Positions 50,693 through 61,325 of a DNA stretch of 64,000 bases are shown in pieces. The translations under genes were made by a program, and so were the position numbers. The notes under the pieces are model-generated. The model was not told the origin of the DNA and ran no database searches. It saw only the letters and a program-made list of their open reading frames with translations. Position 1 is the first letter of the stretch, and each line of letters begins with the position of its first letter. This stretch comes from Mactromeris polynyma (Eukaryota > Mollusca > Bivalvia > Venerida > Mactridae), in contig JASFXZ010000009.1 in assembly GCA_032209605.1 (NCBI GenBank), forward strand, positions 21,191,553 to 21,255,552. The letters run 5' to 3'.

Positions 50693-51023
50693 CTGACAGG
50701 CAGGTCAAAATAAATTGATCTCATTGTCAATGTACATTGTGTATTCAATCTGATTTCAGCTCCCATTTAATAAACAACAGTCTAAGTAAACACCATTTGG
50801 ACAGTTTTTTTGTCAATCGAGAAGTTGTCCTAAAAAGGACATTTTTTTGTCAATTGAGAGGTTGTCCTAAAAAGGACAGTTTTTGTCCTGAGAAGGACAG
50901 TTTTGTGACATTCTATAGAGAGGTGTAAATTTATTTTACACAAAGGCCAAAATTTGAAAGTCCCAGTCAAGAACAAGACGCTGCCTATTCGAATAGAAAA
51001 AACAAATACTATAAAGGACTCAC

Positions 51024-51087
51024 CTATCCAAACAGAGAAATTAGGTTTGAGTAGATGTTCAGCCACATTACAGCATTGCCTCACATC
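51024..51087 (-). CDS. 64-nt exon copy 3 (K type)
   Basis: Open, same splice sites. FE is replaced by LK (HLLKPNF) through two base changes. Identical to the copies at 51496 and 51968. Confidence 0.5.
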
Positions 51088-51495
51088 CTGACAGGCAGCT
51101 CAAAATAAATTGATCTCATTGTCAATGTACATTGTGTATTCAATCTGATTTCAGCTCCCATTTAATAAACAACAGTCTAAGTAAACACCATTTGGACAGT
51201 TTTTTTGTCAATCGAGAAGTTGTCCTAAAAAGGACAGTTTTTTTTGTCAATCGAGAAGTTGTCCTAAAAAGGACAGTTTTTTTGTCAATCGAGAAGTTGT
51301 CATAAAAAGGACATTTTTTTGTCAATTGAGAGGTTGTCCTAAAAAGGACAGTTTTTGTCCTGAGAAGGACAGTTCTGTGACATTCTATAGAGAGGTGTAA
51401 ATTTATTTTACACAAAGGCCAAAATTTGAAAGTCCCAGTCAAGAACAAGACGCTGCCTATTCGAATAGAAAAAACAAATACTATAAAGGACTCAC

Positions 51496-51559
51496 CTATC
51501 CAAACAGAGAAATTAGGTTTGAGTAGATGTTCAGCCACATTACAGCATTGCCTCACATC
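51496..51559 (-). CDS. 64-nt exon copy 2 (K type)
   Basis: Same as the copy at 51024. The upstream minisatellite block here has two extra monomers. Confidence 0.5.
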
Positions 51560-51967
51560 CTGACAGGCAGCTCAAAATAAATTGATCTCATTGTCAATGT
51601 ACATTGTGTATTCAATCTGATTTCAGCTCCCATTTAATAAACAACAGTCTAAGTAAACACCATTTGGACAGTTTTTTTGTCAATCGAGAAGTTGTCCTAA
51701 AAAGGACAGTTTTTTTTGTCAATCGAGAAGTTGTCCTAAAAAGGACAGTTTTTTTGTCAATCGAGAAGTTGTCCTAAAAAGGACATTTTTTTGTCAATTG
51801 AGAGGTTGTCCTAAAAAGGACAGTTTTTGTCCTGAGAAGGACAGTTCTGTGACATTCTATAGAGAGGTGTAAATTTATTTTACACAAAGGCCAAAATTTG
51901 AAAGTCCCAGTCAAGAACAAGACGCTGCCTATTCGAATAGAAAAAACAAATACTATAAAGGACTCAC

Positions 51968-52031
51968 CTATCCAAACAGAGAAATTAGGTTTGAGTAGAT
52001 GTTCAGCCACATTACAGCATTGCCTCACATC
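51968..52031 (-). CDS. 64-nt exon copy 1 (K type), nearest the single-copy flank
   Basis: First copy in minus-strand order. Its upstream side is contiguous with the inverted-duplicate segment that carries the 51-nt exon-like block at 52260-52310, so this is probably closest to the original exon position. Confidence 0.5.
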
Positions 52032-52259
52032 CTGACAGGCAGCTCAACATAAATTGATCTCATTGTCAATGTACATTGTGTATTCAATCTGATTTCAGCT
52101 CCCATTTAATAAACAACAGTCTAAGTAAACACCATTTGTACAATTGCAGAGTTGTTTGTCATTATCATCTATAATGTGGCAATCACAATGAAACCTGACA
52201 CAATCCACCTAATGCATGGTAAATAATCAGGAGTATGACAAATCTCTGATACACCTTAA

Positions 52260-52310
52260 ATATCTTGGTGATCTAATCCTACATCAACTTTTGTTTTAAC
52301 ATTTATACTC
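52260..52310 (-). CDS. Candidate 51-nt exon, donor damaged
   Basis: Acceptor 'ggaattttttcag' on the minus strand, then an open frame with VKTKVDVGLDHQD. Where copy A has donor 'gtaagg' this copy has 'ttaagg', so splicing at the ancestral site should fail. A 'TAAG/gtgtat' alternative would include a stop. Its entry phase matches the end of the candidate exon at 57446-57491 (AT + G makes Met). Confidence 0.35.
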
Positions 52311-52530
52311 CTGAAAAAATTCCTCTCATTTACAAGATTTTAACTATTTATGCAACAACAAGACAACCAAGAATTACCCTTAAACAATCCAAAACCAGCT
52401 GACATATTAACACCAGAATGCCTTTAAATCACTTTCTATTAATAAGGTACTTTAAAGTCTGATAGTACCATATGTATTACTTTTCTTTGTAAAAGATGAG
52501 ATCTCAAATCAACATTACCAATCTTTACAA

Positions 52531-53547
52531 AGCATTGTGTATATATAATTAATTACTAATTTTCTAGAAGTCATATACTTCATGACAATTTATCCAATAA
52601 TAAAATATGAGGAAAATTACAGGATCTTAAAATGCACTGGTATTTAAAGAAATAAAGTAAAATTAGCCATTAACATTTCCCAGACTATTGCAATACATCA
52701 AATAATTTGGTCTTCAACAGTGTTATAACTGAGAATGTCAAGTACTAAAACACCTAAAGTGTTTCATAAATTATATAAGCAATTATATATTTTTAATCAT
52801 TATAAGTTTGTTGATTGAATTGTACATGTAAAGTCAATGAATATCACTGTGCATTTTTACCAAGATGTAACTATGTACTGCTTTAGACATTAGAGATTTA
52901 TTCAACAACCAGTGGTTGCTTTAATTATGTAAGAGTTGAGTTGTTCATCTAAGTATACCCTTATGTTCTTGTATTGATAAGTGACAAACGGCTCATAAGC
53001 CACTGATCTATGAAAACATAAATCAGAAATATGTTGACAACCTGCTCATAAATGTATTAAACCTGAGATTGTATTCAGTATGCCAGTATTCCATTTTATC
53101 AGAATTGTATCATGATTGTATGAAGGGATTTTGCCATGTGATAACCAATGTCTGATTTTGCATTAATTAGTTCTGTTCTGTTCTGTTAAAGCTTATGCTT
53201 TCTAACTAATGGACAAGTGCTTGCTCTATTAGAACAATTAGTATGCAAAAGAATTATACTTTGTGATTTACCCTGTTGACTATCTAACCATCCCAAGAAA
53301 GATTCATTTGTAACATTTTTATAATGGAGTGAATTCCTTCACTAATGGAGTGCTTATATTTATTTACATTTTCTAAATGTATTCTTAAACAATAATGCCA
53401 AGCAAGAAAAGTAACCCTATGCCTTACAATGTTTTAAAATTGGACACTCAATAATAGGCTACAGCCTTTTACAGTTACATGATATGTGAATATAAGCATT
53501 TCAACCTTTATACAGACATGAACAGCATTTAATGAGATGCACTTACG
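52531..53547. other. AT-rich DNA between duplicate and Gypsy relic
   Basis: No exon or repeat was recognised. Confidence 0.35.
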
Positions 53548-55190
53548 GGGAACGTATGGTTTTCTAAACTGGACGCCAATGCGGCATATTAGCAGGTGGG
53601 CATTAAACCAGAGGATAGGAAAAAGACAGCATTCATCACCAGGTACGGTCTATCTGAACATGTACTGATGGGGTTTGGTCTAACAAATGCACCAGCCACT
53701 TACTCGCGTGGTCAACCTGGTTCTCCGAGGACTGACCTGGAAGACCGTCTTGGCATTTCTGGATGATATCCTGGTGATGGGCAAGACCTTTAGAGAACAC
53801 CTGGAAAACTTAGAAGAGGCATTTAAGTGCTTCAGGAAACATGGATTGAAGCTGAAACCCCAGAAATGCTGATTTTTCCAGACTGAGGTGGAATTCTTGG
53901 AAAGAACGGTCAATTGGGAATAGATGTCCATGACTGAGAAAAATATACAATCAGTTACCAACTGGGCAGTCCCGAACTGTTCCAAGGAGGTTGAAAAGGT
54001 CCTATGTTTTGTAAATGGTCACAGAGCCTTCATTAAAGATTTCGCTAAACTAGCGCAACCTCTGTACGCCATCACAGGGAAAAAGAAGTTTATATGGGAG
54101 GAGGAACAACAAACATCATTTGAAAAGTTGCGGAGGTCCGTGGTGGAACCTCAGGTGTTAGCAATCCCAAATCCCTCAGACCCTTTCATACTGGATGTTG
54201 ATGCCTCTAACTGGGCCATTGGAGGCATCCTTAGTCAAGTCCACAATGGCAGGGAGAGAGTGGTCGCTTATGGCAGCTTTGCCCTCACTCCGGAACAAAA
54301 AAGATATTGTCTACTTGTAAAGAGCTGCTGAGCATTTAAAGGTTTACAAGGCAATTCAGATATTACTTATTGGGGAAAGTGTTTACGGTGTAAGGACCGA
54401 TCACTAAAGTCTGACCTGGTTGTTGAGGTTCAGGGACCGCCAAGGACAGCTTGCCCTGTGGATGGAAGAACTAGCACAATACCACATGGTTGTTAAGAAC
54501 CGACTAGGATACAAGCATGGGAGCACTGACGCCTTATCAAGACTACCGGACAGATTAACCCATTGTTCCTCGTACTTGACAGGGATACAGCCAATGGGTT
54601 TCCCATGTGGAGGCTGCAATTATTGCTGTCTGGCTCATGCATAGTGGAGAAGTTTCATTGAGGAGGCAGACAATGCAGTGAACTATGCTAATAGTGGAAG
54701 TTTGCAGTTAATGACAGTGCCAAGCGATAACACAACAGTGGGAGCAGTTTGTTCCCAAGAGTCCAGTGAAGGCTACAACCAAGGGGATATAATGGCTGCA
54801 CAAGATTCACTTACTATACAGCTTGAGCAAAACGTCCAAAACAGGAAGGGTTTTGTCACACCCATAGACAAGAGGTGTCGATGGATATATCCATAAACAA
54901 ATTGTCGGTGATGGTCAATAGCAGTGTGAGACTACCGAAAGTAACATCCCCCAGAAACCCATGTAGCTGGGGTTTTACAGCCCAAGAGCTCAACCAGTCC
55001 CAAGCGAAGGATGTCAACTTGCAAGTTTTTCACCAATTTCTGCACAACCAATGCGAACCGGAGGAAGGGGCCCTGTTCTTGTCAAGTCCAGAGGCAAAAT
55101 ACTATTATTGTCTCACCACATATAGATATGAAGTCTTGAAGAGGTTGGACTGTCAATGTCAATGTAATTCACATAATACAAATTTCGTAC
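53548..55190 (+). pseudogene. Decayed Ty3/Gypsy LTR-retrotransposon pol (RT and RNase H)
   Basis: In order: WFSKLDANAAY and QVGIKPEDRKKTAFIT (RT, 53560 onward), GFGLTNAPATY, then after a frame change FLDDILVMG (the catalytic YxDD-type motif as FLDD), FREHLENLEEAF, HGLKLKPQKC, a stop, and the thumb/connection. From 53924 come GHRAFIKDFAKLAQPL and the RNase H-like start FILDVDASNWAIGGILSQ. Further on (about 54390-54550) are RTDH and LTWLLRF, then MEELAQYHMVVKNR and HGSTDALSRLPD. After 54900 the pre-integrase spacer is recognisable (LFLSSPEAKYYY). There are several stops and frameshifts. Protease, integrase and LTRs were not found, so this is an immobile fragment. Confidence 0.9.
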
Positions 55191-55220
55191 AAGGACAATA
55201 AACACAAAATTTTAAGCAAA

Positions 55221-55925
55221 TTGTCATACAATTTTGAATATAAGATGATGTCTCAGTTTCCCAAAATAATACATTATGTGATAATTTGTGTGCAAACAAA
55301 TCACTACATCTATAACAAGCAAGCAACCCCACAATCCAACTTTCAGCAGCCCCAGGCCTACAGTCCTCACAGCACTTTGATTATATATCAGCTTTTCAGG
55401 ACCACTGCCCTTATTTTTAAAATGAGTTCATACACAGATATCATAATACCTGTAGTAATGAACCATGCATTAATAAAAAAAGAAGATCTCTGTTACAATG
55501 ACCCAAAACAAGTTTTAATATCAAACTTCAATACATTTGCTAATCATGTGCATACAACATACATCAACCAAGCTCCCCACAGTGGTTATCTCCCTTATCA
55601 GTTAAATAACAACCACTGTCATGACCAGAACATTCTTCCTGATACGGAAAGACTCTTCTATTTATGGACTCATATCAAACAACACACTGAAGGACCATTC
55701 CCTGCTTTCCAATTAATCTGTGTTAAGAGACCACTTTGTTGTACAATGATTAATAATATCATAATCCAAAATGGATCTTTCTTATCAAGTAAAATTCATT
55801 CATATGTGCATGCAACATATATACAGATCTGTAGTAAGACAAGACATTTAACAGTCTGTACCGAATATACTTGCTGTCGCACAGTTATGTATGTCATTAC
55901 GATCATCACAATCTCATTTAGGTAA
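55221..55925 (+). other. Long unassigned open frame, 234 codons
   Basis: The longest open frame in the window. The peptide is rich in Ile, Thr, Asn, His, Tyr and Cys, without repeats, signal peptide or a known motif. Composition looks like translated AT-rich non-coding DNA. It follows the Gypsy relic directly and could be element-derived. There is no splice or promoter evidence. Confidence 0.2.
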
Positions 55926-57152
55926 CATTTTTCTCATTACTTTATACATCCTCACCAGCTACGACAACAAAAGACAAGCAATACCCCCAGGGCCTTCAGA
56001 GAGGGATTAATGGCCCAACAGGATGGATAATAGGACTACGAACCAGAATGTTTTACGGACAACGAGTAAGACAACTACTGCATCATGGTCACTTGTCGGT
56101 GGGAAGACATGTAAGAGTATTAAGTATTGTGAGTATATACATAATAAACTGTAACTAAACTGTACCAGGTATAAATGAAATTGCAATATAACAGCATTAT
56201 CTTCGGTTTATACATTATTTCAAATTATTAGTCACCTATCAGGGGTGTAGCTGGGCCATTTTTCACATCAATTTAACTTATCGTTGGCAATGCCCCTGCT
56301 TATCACAACTAATAATCTTTGGTAGCTAATATTACCATGTAGAGCACAGGACAGTATATTTCAAACAAGCCATGAAAACTAGCTCAGGTGAGTCAAAATA
56401 ATTTAAGTATCTAACTCTGCTAACTGAAAAATATGGAAAATTCTACCCATATTCACACAATTGAAATAATCTGAATGACATGTTGATTTGTAACCTTTAC
56501 TGTACAGACTTTGGTCAATGCACTCTGTCAGACAGTCTGCCTACAGACATGGTCTTTACTCAATATACAGAATCACAAAACTACATGTATAAGCCTATAC
56601 TTGCTGATCAGGAAACCAATCTCAATATAAATATTTCATTGTTATGACATAATGCATTATTTAGAATATCTTATATAATTTCATTGAAAAATAACTCTTT
56701 TCTATTCATGCATGTTTCTACAGTTTGATGGATGAAAGCCAGATAGAAAAAATGCCTATTCTCACCAAATGTAATTCTCTCACACAACTTCTGACGTTTC
56801 TAAAATTCATCCAATCAGACTGAGACTTTTTTGTCAAAGCATAGAGCATAATTATGTCTATTACTTAAAACAGTTTCAAATGCACTGGTATATACACAAA
56901 ATTTGAAATGAATTACAGCACCTTGATTTTGCTTTCTGTAAGTTACACTGTCTTCCATGCATTACCTACCACAGAAACCAGTCAATGCAACAACAAAACC
57001 ACATCTATAAACTGACCAATTAATGGGACTAAATCACCCTCCCGGACCATTCAACATGTTACTCAACCAACATTTCTCTAACACCACAAACGCCAACGAA
57101 GGATACTAAAACTATCACTGGAAGTGAGTAATACCCCAGCAGTACCACTTTG
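55926..57152. other. Unassigned AT-rich DNA
   Basis: No exon or repeat array was seen. Confidence 0.35.
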
Positions 57153-57375
57153 TCAGAAAAAAGGGCTGTATATCAAGCTTATATACAGTCCATGATGATT
57201 ATGTGACACACTACAACTCATCATGGGAGATTGTCCATGTGAAGTTTCATGAAAATCCTCCAAAAGCTGTAGATGTAGTTTGCTCCAAAAGTTTTTGTTA
57301 ACAGACAAACCGACCAACCAACAGAGTGACTCCTGTATACAAACTTTGTTTGCCAGGGGGGTATAATGAATGAGA
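57153..57375. repeat. Dispersed bivalve-type repeat
   Basis: Contains 'gtgaagtttcatgaaaatcc', 'gtttgctccaaaagtttttg', 'gacaaaccgaccaaccaaca' and ends 'actttgtttgccaggggggt' + 'ataatgaatga'. This is the familiar style of a dispersed non-autonomous element in bivalves (recollection). One copy here. Confidence 0.5.
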
Positions 57376-57445
57376 TGATGATAAATGAAAACTTCAAATG
57401 ATGATAAAATAAATAAACAAAATTGTAGTAAAGAATACAACTTAC

Positions 57446-57491
57446 ATATTTTCATTGCTGTTACTACTCCAGTCAATCACTCTTTCTACTT
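57446..57491 (-). CDS. Candidate 46-nt internal exon (minus strand)
   Basis: Acceptor 'catcatcatctag', donor 'AATAT/gtaagt'. The open frame VERVIDWSSNSNEN enters after two carried-in bases and leaves two bases (AT). The next candidate on this strand, 52260-52310, begins with G and stays in frame. Small, so chance is a real alternative. Confidence 0.4.
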
Positions 57492-57689
57492 CTAGATGAT
57501 GATAATGATGATTTTTGAAGTTTTTTGTTAACTAATGATATTAACAGGTACAAACAATGCTTAAAATGACTCTAGGTAACATCTTTGTTCAACATGGAAG
57601 AAATAGACAATGATTTGTAATGCATACATCATGACTTCTCCCTACTAATTTCACTGGACAGACTGAACAAAATAGGCAAAAGAAATTAC

Positions 57690-57845
57690 AAATTTTAGAA
57701 AAATGAAGTGAATAGAGTCACTTATCTGTGTATTCTGTTCTATTATATTCTGTAATGTCTTTTCTATGTTCTGATGACTTCTACCATAATTACAGCTCCA
57801 ATGGTGCAGGATTACTTCCATGATACTGGATTCAATCACTGTCAT
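57690..57845 (-). CDS. Candidate exon or first coding exon (minus strand)
   Basis: 52 open codons starting ATG directly after 'tgccttatag', ending at a possible donor 'gtaatt'. The peptide contains VIESSIMEVILHHWSCNYGR and IEKTLQNIIEQNTQ, helix-like and protein-like. The donor is weak and leaves phase 0, which does not fit the next candidate (needs phase 1), so at least one boundary is wrong or an exon is missing. Confidence 0.3.
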
Positions 57846-57960
57846 CTATAAGGCAAGAAATTAACATCAATTTAACAGATTCTAGAATAAAAATGTGCAC
57901 ATCATTCAAACAAACATACAAGTAGATGATATAAAGCAGTCAACTCTAGTTATATTATTA

Positions 57961-58020
57961 GTTATACAGGTTGTTGACAGGTTATATTACCACATATACC
58001 CTGTCAACAACCTGTATAAC
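57961..58020. repeat. Perfect 21-bp inverted repeat
   Basis: Arms 'gttatacaggttgttgacag' + g (57961-57981) and the inverse (58000-58020), with an 18-bp spacer. The related string 'ataccctgtca' recurs near 58241, so it may be one end of a larger mobile element. Confidence 0.8.
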
Positions 58021-58742
58021 GAATTCATAATACTGCGATGCCTAGCTCTCTAGATCTAATATTTATATACCGTATCTGTATTTTTGCTGTTTTTGGTTCA
58101 TAAAATTGTTTAGAGTGTTTTAGTTATGTATAATATATATAAGTAATTAAAACGTTTTCCTTTTAAAATCTGGAATCACTTCCTGTAGATCAAATTTCTT
58201 TTATTTCACTCGCACGTAGGGGAAATTAGTTTGCACGTCATATACCCTGTCAGCGTTGTGTATATAGAATACTATACGCGAGCCTTTAATTATTTAAAAT
58301 ACTGGATTTTTATTTGCAGTATTATAATGTATTGAATAGGTCATTATATTGAATTTGACCAATAAAGCAATGTGCATATTTGATCCCACTGCCTGGATTT
58401 GTGTTGTTAAACAAATATTCTATTGTAATGAGAGTTAACTGTATACATGTATTATCAATGCCAGTATAGTAGGGCTGCAATGATGCAGGACCTGTTGTCT
58501 CTCAGTTTCGTTCAGTTTCTTTCGGTTCGGTTACATAAATATATGAAAAACATAAAACTCTCAATAACTTTACTTTACTGACTTGTAAATAAGGAACGTG
58601 GAAATACACACATTATAAATCATGATAATAACGCCAATTAAAAAAATTTGAGTGTTCATTTTTCTTTCTGCTAGATTAAATTGTCCTGTTCAATCCCACT
58701 GACGGGCATGCTAGTTTTTCCCCTGAGTTTTACCATAGCAGT

Positions 58743-59236
58743 GAAGTAAATCAAGGGGAAAAGATGCGCCCAATGTGAGGCTCGAACCCACGACCCCCTA
58801 ACACTAGTACGGTGCTCTACCGACTGATATAACCGGACGGCCGTCTAAGCCCACACCACTACACTCCTCCCCCTTCCAGCATTTGAGGCTCAACCACTGT
58901 AGGCCATCAAACACCACTGCCACATTTGAAGTAAATCAAGGGGAAAAGGTGTGCCCAATGTGGGGCTCGAATCCACGACCCCCTAACACTAGTACAGCGC
59001 TCTACCGACTGAGCTAACCAGATGGCTGTCTAAGCCCACACCACTACACTCCTCCCCTTCCAGCATTTGAGGCTCAACCACTGTAGGCCATCAAACACCA
59101 CTGCCACATTTGAAGTCAATCAAGGGGTAAAAGTATGCCTAATGTGGGGCTCGAACCAACGACCCCCTAACACTAGTACGACGCGTTCTACCGACTGAGC
59201 TAACAGGGCGGCGGTATAACCCCACACCACTACAAT
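58743..59236 (-). repeat. tRNA-derived tandem repeat, about 185-bp unit, 2.7 copies
   Basis: Units start at 58743, 58928 and 59112. Each contains, on the minus strand, a tRNA-like segment (about 58765-58844, 58950-59030, 59134-59214) with A-box-like 'tagctcagtcggtagagc' and B-box 'gtgggttcgagcccc'. The 5' and 3' ends do not pair as an acceptor stem, so these are not working tRNAs. The rest of the unit is 'cactacactcctcccc' and 'ctcaaccactgtaggccatc'. A tandemly duplicated SINE is the best reading. Confidence 0.75.
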
Positions 59237-59285
59237 AGCACCAAATATAACTATAAAATGATATTCATATTCTATGTCTAAAGTG

Positions 59286-59684
59286 TTACAATATAAGGCA
59301 ATACATTTCCTGACGAATTTGCACAAAAACATAATTATATTTATACCTAATCAGCATATGCAGACCACCAAATTTCTTGACTCGGTCCCAGAAAATGGAC
59401 ACTATCCTATCTGGGACCATTAACGTCCAGAATATAACACAGCGAATGAGCACAAAAAACACATATATCCTAAATAAAACATAATTCCATCCAAAGTATG
59501 TCCAACTTCGTCCATTTAATCCAGTCGTAAACATCGTAAAACACATGCAAAATTTCCATCCGCCATGAAATAGGGCACATGACAGTGAGCTACACAAATC
59601 CGTGATTTTAAGGTCACATATTATGATGACCCTAGAATCTAACGTTACGAAAATTGTTCGAGTTTTTCCGCTAGTATTCGACAA
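59286..59684 (-). other. Open frame, 132 codons, possible 5' region
   Basis: The minus-strand frame is open for 132 codons with several hydrophobic stretches, but no family was recognised. It lies in the locally CpG-richer 59.5-59.9 kb part of the window, next to a donor-like site at 59887. It may be untranslated first-exon sequence rather than protein. Confidence 0.2.
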
Positions 59685-59699
59685 AGATAATTATTACAC

Positions 59700-60010
59700 A
59701 AACTGTCTACACACCGAGCTTCTCGTGCATTTTCGTTTCACGGTATGAAAACACGCCCGAGGGATTAATTCTTTAAACTGACCGCTGAAAAGGTCTCCGT
59801 TATACTGTGTGTACAATTACGCCAGTCATATAGTCACTGGCACGCTGTGTTGTAACATCATTAAATTTATCACCCATGATACTTACCCTTGATTTTTACG
59901 AGAATATAAGGGGTGGTTTCAGCCGTGTACTACACGGTTTCTAAACATACTACGCACATCACTGTTATCATTTTGTTATATATAGTTTCCTTATCAACTC
60001 GACCACCTCC
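59700..60010 (-). promoter_or_regulatory. Possible promoter/first exon of a minus-strand transcript
   Basis: The minus strand has a strong donor 'AAGG/gtaagtat' (exon side ends at 59887) in the most CpG-containing stretch nearby. No start site or initiator motif could be fixed. Inferred only from the donor and base composition. Confidence 0.25.
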
Positions 60011-60500
60011 GATAAGCAAGACATAAAACCACATACATTTCAAATTACTGTTTAATTTGTGATTTATGGGTAGCACTTGGGCAACCGACTACATTGTGAG
60101 TGACCGAGTAACGATGTCAAAATACATCGAAGTTAGAAACATAATTCATGAACACGTATGACTGTTTAAAATCTCGTAATATACGATTGCATGAAATAAT
60201 ATTTCATAATTAACTTTAAAGAAAAAACAAGTATTGATGTGTCGGCTGCCCAAAGCTGAATGACTTTAAAACCTAAACGCTCACATGAAAATCTCGTGCA
60301 CAAGCACCTGCTTGCGACACCTATTGGAAATATTCTAAGGGAAATCAATTATCTCCTAATTCATTATATTCAAACGGAGAACATTACATGAAACCTAGGA
60401 CTTTGCATCTGTATCATTTTTAAATGTATAAAGGCAATAATAAGTATGTAAATGCAAAGCAATAGGCTTTGTACAAAATACACCAATTTCCAATTCACAA

Positions 60501-61325
60501 TGCTATAGTCTCAGACTGGCTGTATCGTGACACAGTGTATATGTTTAATGCTATAGGCTCAGACTGGCTGTATCGTCACACTGTGTATATGTTTAATGCT
60601 ATAGTCTCAGACTGGCTGTATCGTCACACTGTGTATATGTTTAATGCTATCTGCTCAGACTGGCTGTATCGTCACACTGTGTATATGTTTAATCTTATAG
60701 TCTCAGACTGGCTGTATCGTCACACTGTGTATATGTTTAATGCTATATGCTCAGACTGGCTGTATCGTCACACTGTGTATATGTTTAATGCTATAGTCAC
60801 ACACTGGTTGTATAGTGAAACTGTGTATATGTTTAATGCTATAGTTACAGACTGGCCGTATCGTCACACAGTGTACATGTTTAATGTTTTAGTCTCAGAC
60901 TGGTTGTATCTTCACACTGTGTATATGTTTAATGCTATAGTCTCAGACGGGTTGTTTCGTCACACTGAGTATATGTTTAATGCTAAAGTCTCAGACTGGC
61001 TGTATCGTGACACAGTGTATATGTTTAATGCTATAGGCTCAGACTGGCTGTATAGTCACACTGTGTATATGTTTAATGCTATAGTCTCAGACTGACTGTA
61101 TAGTCACACAGTGTATATGTTTAATGCTATAGTCTCAGACTGACTGTATAGTCACACTGTGTATATGTTTAATGCTATAGTCTCAGACTGGCTGTATCGT
61201 CACACTGTGTATATGTTTAATCTTATAGTCTCAGACTGGTTGTATAGTCACACTGTGTATATGTTTAATGCTATAGTCTCAGACTGACTGTATCGTGACA
61301 CTGTGTATATGTTTAATGCTATAGT
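60501..61325 (+). repeat. 48-bp minisatellite, about 17 copies, in frame
   Basis: Unit 'gctatagtctcagactggct' + 'gtatcgtcacactgtgtata' + 'tgtttaat', starting at 60502 and every 48 bp to 61318. Because 48 is divisible by three, one frame stays open from 60469 to 61095 and repeats the 16-residue NAIVSDWLYRHTVYMF. Later copies carry GACTGACTG with in-frame TGA. No splice or start context supports translation. Confidence 0.95.

Larger units (their letters stand above)
49440..52138. repeat. Higher-order array: 38-bp monomer plus exon-bearing spacer, six copies
   Basis: The monomer is about 'gtcctaaaaaggacagtttt' + 'tttgtcaatcgagaagtt' (38 bp), itself a hairpin (GTCC/GGAC). Monomer blocks alternate with a roughly 300-bp spacer running from 'gacattctatagagaggtg' to 'aacagtctaagtaaacac'. 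Spacers start at 49719, 50116, 50511, 50907, 51379 and 51851. The steps are about 397, 395, 396, 472 and 472 bp, and the longer steps add 76 bp (two monomers). Every spacer contains one 64-nt minus-strand exon-like block. The right end continues into the single-copy sequence that matches 764-1365. Confidence 0.95.
51921..52530 (-). repeat. Diverged inverted duplicate, copy B (partner 764-1365)
   Basis: See the partner for shared blocks. Read on the minus strand, the order is: a frame with VDLRSHLLQ, then IHMVLSD, then (shifted) GVNMSAGFGLFK; the 51-nt block; a short block after 'cacattatag'; and the 64-nt exon. Only the last third of this segment has been amplified in the adjoining array. Confidence 0.75.

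Noticed and set aside
51140..51556. 138-codon minus-strand frame
   Set aside because: It reads from the 64-nt exon through its donor into 38-bp monomers. The second half is translated minisatellite (repeating RTTSRLTKK), so it is not a protein.
53542..53551. Minus-strand splice donor GTAAGTGC at 53.54 kb
   Set aside because: It sits at the edge of the Gypsy relic. The 'exon' side would be antisense to pol, so it is probably coincidental.
58765..59214. Three functional tRNA genes
   Set aside because: A- and B-box-like parts are present, but the acceptor ends do not pair and the unit is tandemly repeated. tRNA-derived repeat is the better reading.
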